A DNA stretch of 6,304 bases from an uncultured Mollicutes bacterium. GTDB lineage: Bacteria > Bacillota_I > Bacilli_A > RFN20 > CAG-826. The notes beneath the pieces were generated by a model. It saw only the letters and a list, made by a program, of their open reading frames with translations, did not search any database and was not told the origin of the DNA. Positions 1-4,690 of this stretch are shown here, one piece after another. The position numbers and the translations under genes are program-made. Each line of letters begins with the position of its first letter. Position 1 is the first letter of the stretch. The stretch lies in assembly GCA_900549975.1 (NCBI GenBank), contig URQK01000088.1, positions 1-6,304 on the forward strand, in the 5' to 3' direction.

Positions 1-35
1 AATGTTTAAATAAAATTTTCATTAATTTATAACAA

Positions 36-64
36 ATATTATAATTACAAAATAATTATAATAT
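36..64. repeat. 12-bp perfect AT-only inverted repeat upstream of the ZIP gene
   Basis: Arms at 36-47 (ATATTATAATTA) and 53-64 (TAATTATAATAT) are exact reverse complements separated by CAAAA. Each arm contains a heptamer (TTATAAT at 39-45, ATTATAA at 55-61) resembling half of a Fur/PerR/Zur-type box, but the halves are 9 nt apart instead of 1. It could be an operator for the ZIP gene, part of a promoter, or chance in very AT-rich DNA. No strong T-tract follows directly, so a terminator role is unlikely. The rest of 1-164 shows only a weaker 8-bp inverted repeat (85-92 with 109-116). Confidence 0.35.
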
Positions 65-164
65 ATCCATTTTTCTTTGTAAATAAAGTTAACCAATCGA
101 GAATATTTTTAACTTTTTTATCGCATCCATTTCATTTCTTCATATTATAAACTAGGGTGATTAA

Positions 165-926
165 ATGAATCCGATACTTTTAGCATTTTTAGCAACTTTA
201 TTTACATATATTATTACCGTTTTAGGTGCTTCAATAGTATTCTTATTTAAAAATTTTAATCAAAAAATTCTTGATATTATGATGGGTTTTGCCGGCGGGG
301 TCATGATTGCAGCTTCCTTTTGGTCACTTTTAGCTCCAGCCATATCACTATTAGAACAATTAAATAGGCCAAAATATTTAGAAACATCTATAGGCTTTAT
401 TTTGGGCGGATCGTTTATTCTTTTATCTGACATATTCTTATCAAAAAAAATCAAAATTGAAGAAAACAAAAAAAAGACACTTCTAATTACTAGTGCCGTT
501 ACTCTTCATAATATTCCAGAAGGTATGGCTGTCGGAGTGGCTTTTGGTAGTTTATCATTAAATATACCAGAAGTGTCTTTAATTGGTGCTTGTTTACTGG
601 CTTTAGGAATAGGTTTACAAAACTTTCCTGAAGGATTATGTGTAAGTTTACCGTTAAGAAAAAGTGGCATGTCAAGGAAAAAAGCCTTTTTTTATGGGCA
701 AATGTCAGGCATAGTGGAACCAATATTTGGTGTTATTGCTGCCATTGGCGCAATGTTTGTTCAAAATATTATGCCATTTTTGCTATCATTTTCTGCTGGT
801 GCAATGGTCGCGGTAGTTACAAGTGAATTAATACCTGACTCATTTGAAGATAATAAGTTATTAGCATCAATTGGTTTACTACTTGGCTTTAGTGTAATGA
901 TGATTTTAGATGTTGCATTAGGATAA
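165..926 (+). CDS. ZIP-family divalent metal transporter (GufA-type)
   Basis: This 253-aa inner-membrane protein probably moves Zn(2+) or another divalent cation into the cytoplasm. The length and about eight hydrophobic segments fit the ZIP family. Seen directly: GFAGGVMIAASFWSLLAPA at about residues 41-59, the metal-site motif HNIPEG at 115-120 (TM4), QNFPEG at 152-157 (TM5), GQMSGIVEP at 178-186, and ELIPDS at 221-226. The QNFPEG and GQxSGxVEP pair is typical of the GufA/ZIP11-like branch rather than ZupT. The usual His-rich loop between TM3 and TM4 is absent; that loop (about 92-105) is Lys/Glu-rich, and H115 is the only histidine in the protein. The start is supported by AGGGTGA at 154-160, four bases before the ATG. 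The gene is monocistronic within the window and convergent with the feo operon, ending in a shared terminator. The metal specificity cannot be read from the sequence. Confidence 0.9.
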   Translation: MNPILLAFLATLFTYIITVLGASIVFLFKNFNQKILDIMMGFAGGVMIAASFWSLLAPAISLLEQLNRPKYLETSIGFILGGSFILLSDIFLSKKIKIEENKKKTLLITSAVTLHNIPEGMAVGVAFGSLSLNIPEVSLIGACLLALGIGLQNFPEGLCVSLPLRKSGMSRKKAFFYGQMSGIVEPIFGVIAAIGAMFVQNIMPFLLSFSAGAMVAVVTSELIPDSFEDNKLLASIGLLLGFSVMMILDVALG

Positions 927-973
927 AAAAATGGTTGTTACCAATTAAGTAACAACCGGTTTTTTTATTTTTT
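925..973. terminator. Bidirectional intrinsic terminator between the ZIP gene and the feo operon
   Basis: A perfect 9-bp stem, GGTTGTTAC at 933-941 with GTAACAACC at 949-957, encloses a 7-nt loop (CAATTAA). It is preceded by seven A at 925-931 and followed by a T-rich tract at 960-973, so it looks like a terminator read from either strand. This suits the convergent genes on each side. The A-run overlaps the ZIP stop codon, and the T-run overlaps the stop codon of the minus-strand Cys-rich protein at 965-967. Confidence 0.88.
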
Positions 974-1156
974 ATGAGCTTCGCGCTCTTTGAGATATTC
1001 TTTGAAATTACGCATGCATTGACCACTTGATGAGCAACAACTACAATCACTAGTACAAGATGACTTTCCAGTCTTCTTGTTTCTATGGTTTAGAATAAAT
1101 GGCAATATAACTAACGCAATTGCGGCAATCGCAATAAGTGGCTCAAACCATTCCAT
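965..1156 (-). CDS. FeoB-associated Cys-rich membrane protein
   Basis: This 63-aa protein has one N-terminal membrane segment (about residues 5-23), then a basic stretch (HRNKK) that predicts a cytoplasmic tail, then a Cys cluster: C34, C38, C40, C41 and C47, in the context SSCTSDCSCCSSSGQC. The tail ends in a charged segment (KEYLKEREAHKK). This TM-plus-Cys arrangement directly downstream of feoB matches the FeoB_associated family found in many Firmicutes. Its biochemical role is not established; proposed ideas include a FeoC-like accessory or metal/redox role at the FeoB cytoplasmic face. It starts 16 nt after the feoB stop. Its SD (AAAGGA, about 1165-1172 on the minus strand) begins right after that stop, consistent with co-translation as the last gene of the feo operon. 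Confidence 0.85.
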   Translation of the reverse strand: MEWFEPLIAIAAIALVILPFILNHRNKKTGKSSCTSDCSCCSSSGQCMRNFKEYLKEREAHKK

Positions 1157-1172
1157 AATCTCAGCATCCTTT

Positions 1173-3404
1173 CTAAGCAGCTATAGCAGCTTTTTTGTTT
1201 CTATTAACAATATAGTAGCCTAAGCCAACACAAATACCAATAAGAACTAATATGACGATTGTACCTAACCACCAATATAATTCAAATGAGTGTCCAACCC
1301 AGTAAACTATGAATGAAATTACATAACTTGCAAGTAACCACCAAGCTAATGTTACTCTAAAGCCTTTTTTACTACTTTCAGATTTAGCAGTAGCAACAGC
1401 AGCAAAGCAAGGTAATGTAAATAAGTTATAAGCAGCAAATGAATAAATTGCAGCATTTGATAAGTTAATTGTTCCTTCTATTAATCCTAAGTTAGCCATT
1501 GTTGCAACAACGTCTTCTTTAGCAATTAAACCAGTAATAGAAGCAACTGAATATTTCCATCCATCAGCGCCTTGAGCCCATCCTAATGGATAGAAGACAT
1601 ATTGTAATACTTTACCGACATCGGCAAGCATTGAATTTTCAATTTCGACCATTCCGTTCCAGAATGCCCAGCCAAAATTAGATAAGAACCAAATAAGAAT
1701 AATTGAAGCAGTAATAATTGTTGAAGCTTTGTATAAGAAATGTTTGAACTTATCCCATAAGTGCGCTAACAAGTTTTTAACTTGTGGACGGTGATAAGCA
1801 GGAAGTTCCATAATGAATGGTGGTACTTCATAGTGTTTTGAGAATGCTTTAATAACTAAAGCAGAAACAATAGCAATAGCAATACCTAAAATATAAATAC
1901 TAAATACGAATACATCGCCTAAGAAACTACCAGCAACACATGTAGCAAGTAATGCCCAAATAGGTGCTTTAGCGCCACATGAGAAGAACGGAGTAAGTCT
2001 AATTGTTAAGTCTCTTTCTCTTTCATCTTCAAGAGTTTTTGTTCCCATCATTGCAGGAACTGAACAACCAAATCCCATTAGTAGAGGGATAAATGATTTA
2101 CCAGATAAACCAAATTTTCTAAATGCACGGTCCATAATGAATGCTACACGAGCCATATAACCGCTATCTTCAAGAATAGAAATAAATAAGAATAATAATA
2201 ATACTTGCGGAATGAAACTAAAGATTGAATCAATACCAGTTAAGATACCATCACATACAAGTCCTGTATACCAAGTACCTTCTGGCATAAAACCAGCAAA
2301 TAAATCAATAATTGATCCTGTTAACCAGCCCATCCAACTTTGTAGGAAGACACCAAGTGAAGGAATACCAGCTAAGCCTGTAAATACTTCACCAGCCTCT
2401 GTAGCCTCATCAACTAAGCCTTGATAACCCATGCCAGTGAAGAAATTAATCCAGCCTTTACTTTGAATTTCTAATCCAAATATAGCATTTAATCCTAATA
2501 AATCTTCAGAGAATACGAAGTGGAATACTACGAACATAATTAATAAGAAGATTGGAATACCTGCCCATTTATTTGTTAAGACTTTATCGATTTTGTCAGA
2601 TTTTGTTAATCCGCCATCATCTTTTTTTGTTTTAACAACAACATTTGAGAAATATTTATTGATGTAAGCATATCTCTTATCAGCAATAATAGCTTCAAAG
2701 TCATTACCAAATACATCATCTTTAAATGTTTTCTTGAAATCATTAACCATCGGAACCAAATTTTCATGATTCTTGACTTCGATTTCATCTAATTCCACTA
2801 ATTTAACTGCGTGGAATAGAGGATTTTCTACACCCATACCAGTAAATGCGATTGTAACATCTTGAATCAAATGAGTTAAATCACTATTTTCAATAACAGT
2901 TGTTCCTTTACGTGAAGTATTGCATGCTTCAAGAGCAACTTTCATTAAATCATCAATCTTTTCGCCTTTTAAAGCAGAAATTTCTACAACTGGAACTCCT
3001 AATTTTCTTTCAAGTTCTTTGACATTGATATTTTGGCCTTTTTTCTTGACTTCATCCATCATATTTAATGCAATAACCATTGGAACATCTATTTCAAGTA
3101 ATTGAGTTGTTAAGTATAAGTTTCTTTCTAGGTTAGTAGCATCAACAACGTTAATGATACAATCTGGTTTTTCATCTAATACATAATTTCTTGAAACAAC
3201 TTCTTCTGGAGTATATGGTGATAAAGAATAAATACCCGGTAAGTCGACAATATTAATTACTTCTTTTAATTTTTTGTACTTACCTTCTCTTTTATCAACT
3301 GTAACACCTGGCCAGTTACCGACATGTGCAGTTGCACCTGTTAAAGAGTTAAATAATGTTGTTTTACCACAGTTTGGGTTACCTGCAAGAGCAAATCTTT
3401 TCAT
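1173..3404 (-). CDS. feoB: FeoB, GTPase-coupled ferrous iron transporter
   Basis: FeoB imports Fe(II) across the cytoplasmic membrane and is the core of the Feo system. The 743-aa length is normal. The N-terminal G domain is intact: G1 GNPNCGKT (8-15), G2 with T35 in GVTV, G3 DLPG (54-57), G4 NMMD (114-117), G5 SALKG (143-147). A helical spacer follows to about residue 270. The membrane part has the first Gate region (about 400-485) with GFGCSVPAMMGTK (444-456, C447) and FFSCGAKAP (473-481, C476), and a second Gate region with LFTLPCFAAVA (661-671, C666). A final hydrophobic segment (about 713-734) precedes a short basic end. The start ATG lies 2 nt after the feoA stop. Its SD AAGGAGG (3415-3421) is inside the last codons of feoA, indicating translational coupling. 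The stop is TAG. It is co-transcribed with two feoA genes upstream and the Cys-rich protein downstream. Confidence 0.98.
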   Translation of the reverse strand: MKRFALAGNPNCGKTTLFNSLTGATAHVGNWPGVTVDKREGKYKKLKEVINIVDLPGIYSLSPYTPEEVVSRNYVLDEKPDCIINVVDATNLERNLYLTTQLLEIDVPMVIALNMMDEVKKKGQNINVKELERKLGVPVVEISALKGEKIDDLMKVALEACNTSRKGTTVIENSDLTHLIQDVTIAFTGMGVENPLFHAVKLVELDEIEVKNHENLVPMVNDFKKTFKDDVFGNDFEAIIADKRYAYINKYFSNVVVKTKKDDGGLTKSDKIDKVLTNKWAGIPIFLLIMFVVFHFVFSEDLLGLNAIFGLEIQSKGWINFFTGMGYQGLVDEATEAGEVFTGLAGIPSLGVFLQSWMGWLTGSIIDLFAGFMPEGTWYTGLVCDGILTGIDSIFSFIPQVLLLFLFISILEDSGYMARVAFIMDRAFRKFGLSGKSFIPLLMGFGCSVPAMMGTKTLEDERERDLTIRLTPFFSCGAKAPIWALLATCVAGSFLGDVFVFSIYILGIAIAIVSALVIKAFSKHYEVPPFIMELPAYHRPQVKNLLAHLWDKFKHFLYKASTIITASIILIWFLSNFGWAFWNGMVEIENSMLADVGKVLQYVFYPLGWAQGADGWKYSVASITGLIAKEDVVATMANLGLIEGTINLSNAAIYSFAAYNLFTLPCFAAVATAKSESSKKGFRVTLAWWLLASYVISFIVYWVGHSFELYWWLGTIVILVLIGICVGLGYYIVNRNKKAAIAA

Positions 3405-3406
3405 AA

Positions 3407-3649
3407 TTATTTAACCTCCTTAGTAACAGTCATGTTAACTAACTCAGCTTCTGACTTTCTTAATGTTAGTTCATAACCTCTAATTGTAATTTCAATTGGG
3501 TCGCCTAATGGTGCTTTTTTCTTTAAAACAATTTGAGCACCTGGTGTAACACCCATATCAAATAAGCGTCTACGAATCTTGCCTTCGCCAGCAACACTTT
3601 TAATGATGCCTTCTTCAGTGATTCTAAAATCACTTAATTTCTTTTCCAT
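3407..3649 (-). CDS. feoA: FeoA-family ferrous iron transport protein (second of two)
   Basis: This 80-aa cytoplasmic protein has an SH3-like FeoA fold. The diagnostic C-terminal half is clear: RRRLFDMGVTPGAQI (about 27-41), then APLGDPIEITIRGYELTLRKSEAELV (about 46-71), the usual FeoA core with GDP and the LRKSEA turn. FeoA is thought to bind or modulate FeoB. The SD AAGGAGG overlaps the stop codon of the preceding feoA-like gene (TAAGGAGG at 3657-3664), which suggests coupled translation. Its own 3' end carries the SD for feoB, and it ends 2 nt before the feoB ATG. Of the two FeoA proteins it is the closer match to the canonical family. Confidence 0.95.
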   Translation of the reverse strand: MEKKLSDFRITEEGIIKSVAGEGKIRRRLFDMGVTPGAQIVLKKKAPLGDPIEITIRGYELTLRKSEAELVNMTVTKEVK

Positions 3650-3661
3650 TGATTTTCCTCC

Positions 3662-3874
3662 TTATGCGACAAGAATTTTAGTGGCAATAGATTTATCTAA
3701 GGCTAATCTACCATCCTTAACTATGCAAATTACATTTCCACCGGAAGCAGAAACTAGTTTGATAGTGGAATTAATAGTTATGCCAAGACTTTCTAAATGT
3801 TTTTTTGTCTTATCATCCACCAAAATTTTTATGACTTTTAAGTCAACATCTGTTGGAGCTAATACTAGTGGCAT
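3662..3874 (-). CDS. feoA: FeoA-domain protein (first gene of the feo operon)
   Basis: This 70-aa protein is compatible with a FeoA/SH3-like domain. It opens with MPLVLAPTDVDLKVIKI, then HLESLGITINSTIKLVSASGGNVICIVKDGRLALDKSIATKILV, where the LGI...G..I.L....G and the 'grlALDkslA.kI.V' pattern match the short FeoA homologues that often precede a canonical feoA-feoB pair in Firmicutes. It is diverged from the second FeoA and lacks its GDPIEI core. The SD AGAGGTGAT lies just before the ATG (about 3879-3887). As the first cistron it follows a leader of about 75 nt downstream of a consensus promoter. Two FeoA proteins may form a mixed complex with FeoB; that is inference. Confidence 0.85.
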   Translation of the reverse strand: MPLVLAPTDVDLKVIKILVDDKTKKHLESLGITINSTIKLVSASGGNVICIVKDGRLALDKSIATKILVA

Positions 3875-3889
3875 AAAATCACCTCTTTT

Positions 3890-3907
3890 AGTTAGTAATA
3901 TCTAACC
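3890..3907. promoter_or_regulatory. Candidate DtxR-family operator, box 1 (in feo leader)
   Basis: AGTTAGT-AATA-TCTAACC has the same 7-4-7 architecture as the boxes at 3935 and 4003. The left arm is identical and the right arm matches at 5 of 7 positions. It lies just upstream of the SD of the first feo gene, inside the predicted 5' leader. Binding there would give a roadblock, or the site may act as RNA by pairing GUUAG with CUAAC near the ribosome binding site. Confidence 0.45.
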
Positions 3908-3934
3908 ATACCACAAAAAATATGTTAGTAAAGA

Positions 3935-3952
3935 AGTTAGTCCTTACTAACT
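3935..3952. promoter_or_regulatory. Candidate DtxR-family operator, box 2 (at feo transcription start)
   Basis: This is a perfect interrupted palindrome, AGTTAGT-CCTT-ACTAACT, with 7-bp arms and a 4-bp spacer. It sits over the predicted transcription start of the feo operon, a classic repressor position. The GTTAG/CTAAC half-sites recall those in DtxR/IdeR boxes, but here they are further apart than in the corynebacterial consensus. A DtxR-family gene lies immediately upstream, making it the likely ligand; this is inference. Confidence 0.65.
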
Positions 3953-3958
3953 ATTTAA

Positions 3959-3986
3959 ATTATAGTTGTCTATAGCTAATTGTCAA
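3959..3986 (-). promoter_or_regulatory. Consensus sigma-A-type promoter of the feo operon
   Basis: On the minus strand the -35 TTGACA (3981-3986) and -10 TATAAT (3959-3964) are both exact consensus, with a 16-bp spacer. An AT-rich stretch (TTTTAAAAAA at 3991-4000) upstream resembles an UP element. Transcription would begin near 3951-3952, giving a leader of about 75-78 nt to the first feoA. The very strong promoter, with palindromes at +1, in the leader and upstream, fits a repressed iron-uptake operon. A weak box-like sequence at 3964-3981 occupies the spacer itself. Confidence 0.88.
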
Positions 3987-4002
3987 TACTTTTTTTAAAA
4001 AT

Positions 4003-4020
4003 AGTTTGTCGACACTAACT
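4003..4020. promoter_or_regulatory. Candidate DtxR-family operator, box 3 (upstream of feo -35)
   Basis: AGTTTGT-CGAC-ACTAACT shares the 7-4-7 layout of the box at the transcription start: the right arm is identical and the left arm differs at one position. Its centre is 68 bp from the centre of the +1 box. It lies about 17 bp upstream of the -35 element, between the promoter and the terminator of the regulator gene. Confidence 0.55.
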
Positions 4021-4030
4021 GTTGCATATA

Positions 4031-4059
4031 TAAAAATCCACGATTAACGTGGATTTTTA
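4031..4059 (-). terminator. Intrinsic terminator of the DtxR-family gene, overlapping its stop codon
   Basis: A 12-bp perfect stem (TAAAAATCCACG at 4031-4042 with CGTGGATTTTTA at 4048-4059) encloses a 5-nt loop. On the minus strand it is followed by TTTTTATATA. The TAA stop codon of the regulator gene lies in the loop, and the upstream arm encodes the last residues (K-N-P-R). It separates the regulator transcript from the feo promoter. Confidence 0.8.
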
Positions 4060-4421
4060 ATTTTTTCAACATAATTTTTTATTGCCTTAAATGTTTCATC
4101 ACTCAAGTCGTGTTCAATTTTACAAGCATCTTCTCTAGCAGTGTCTTTTGATACCCCTAGTTCAACTAGCAAAGATGATAATAATTTGTGTTTTTCATAA
4201 GTATGATTAGCAATTTGCATACCTTTTTCTGTTAATGTGATAAAACCTTCTTTATCAACAAGAATATAACCATTTTCTCTTAACTTTTTCATTGCTACAC
4301 TTACACTAGGTTTAGAAAAATTCATAGATTCCGCTATATCAATAGATCTTACATGTCCTTTTTCTTCTTTAAGTATTAAAATACGCTCTAAATAGTCTTC
4401 TGATGATTCATAAATATTCAT
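4044..4421 (-). CDS. DtxR/MntR-family metal-dependent transcriptional regulator
   Basis: This 125-aa cytoplasmic repressor has a winged-helix DNA-binding domain (residues about 4-66, recognition region FSKPSVSVAMKKLRENGYI) and a helical metal-binding/dimerisation domain (about 70-120). It has no C-terminal SH3-like domain, so it has the short MntR-like form. Aligned by eye to Bacillus MntR, the expected ligands are D9 (MntR D8), E12 (E11), H78 (H77), E103 (E102) and H104 (H103). The position of MntR E99 is C100, as in the DtxR/IdeR ACxxEH motif. The ligand set therefore mixes Mn-type and Fe-type residues. SD AAAGGA (4431-4436) lies 9 nt before the ATG. The gene adjoins the feo promoter with its palindromes, so it probably represses feo with Fe(II) or Mn(II) as corepressor. 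No copy of those boxes is seen in its own promoter. Confidence 0.93.
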   Translation of the reverse strand: MNIYESSEDYLERILILKEEKGHVRSIDIAESMNFSKPSVSVAMKKLRENGYILVDKEGFITLTEKGMQIANHTYEKHKLLSSLLVELGVSKDTAREDACKIEHDLSDETFKAIKNYVEKIKNPR

Positions 4422-4452
4422 TTTTACACGTCCTTTATAAGTTTGTAATCAA

Positions 4453-4481
4453 ATTTTATCACATTTAATTTAACTTAACAA
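4453..4481 (-). promoter_or_regulatory. Putative promoter of the DtxR-family gene
   Basis: Minus-strand -35 TTGTTA (4476-4481; 4 of 6 consensus), a 17-bp spacer and an extended -10 TGATAAAAT (hexamer TAAAAT at 4453-4458; 5 of 6) lie between the copA stop and the regulator ATG. The predicted start near 4446 leaves a leader of about 25 nt. No hairpin terminator is visible after copA, so readthrough from copA is also possible. Confidence 0.6.
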
Positions 4482-4486
4482 CACAT

Positions 4487-4690
4487 TTACTTTGCTTCGT
4501 AACCAGCATTTTTAACTGCGTTAATCAAATCATTGCGATTAAGTTCTTGAATCGAATAGATTTTTGCACTATTTTCTTTTAAAGATACTTCGACACGTTC
4601 CACTCCTGGAATTTTTGATAAAGCATTCTCAACATGTTTTTTACAATGTTCACACATCATACCTTTAACTTGAAGTACTATTTCTTTCAT
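4487..4690 (-). CDS. copZ: Candidate internally initiated CopZ-like copper chaperone (nested in copA)
   Basis: In frame with copA, an ATG at 4688-4690 would yield a 67-aa protein starting MKEIVLQVKGMMCEHCKK and ending NAGYEAK. That is the complete length and boundaries of a free-standing CopZ/HMA chaperone, with the MxCxxC copper ligands (M-C-E-H-C) and a ferredoxin-like fold pattern (IPGVERVEVSL, then NAVKNAGYE-like end). The ATG is preceded at 8 nt by AAAGGAGG, as strong as the SD of any real start in this window. CopZ proteins carry Cu(I) to CopA. It is therefore plausible that both a CopA-HMA fusion and free CopZ are made. Independent translation is inferred, not shown. Confidence 0.5.
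   Translation of the reverse strand: MKEIVLQVKGMMCEHCKKHVENALSKIPGVERVEVSLKENSAKIYSIQELNRNDLINAVKNAGYEAK

Noticed and set aside
16..45. Promoter for the ZIP gene: TTTTCA (16-21), 18-bp spacer, TATAAT (40-45)
   Set aside because: The -35 match is weak and this stretch is so AT-rich that TATAAT-like hexamers recur (also at 57-62); I cannot choose one with confidence.
85..116. 8-bp inverted repeat AAAGTTAA / TTAACTTT followed by a T-run, as a terminator of a gene upstream of the window
   Set aside because: The stem has one G-C pair and the loop is 16 nt; there is no visible gene end before it.
1..164. Metal riboswitch (NiCo or yybP-ykoY type) in the ZIP leader
   Set aside because: I see none of the G-rich conserved elements of those classes; the leader is almost all A/T.
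2212..3105. Short open frames inside feoB on both strands
   Set aside because: FeoB is intact over this region with all motifs in place; these frames have no independent support.
3579..3905. Open frame of 108 codons on the plus strand opposite the two feoA genes
   Set aside because: It overlaps two well supported feoA genes and the feo leader; its translation looks like a reverse-strand shadow.
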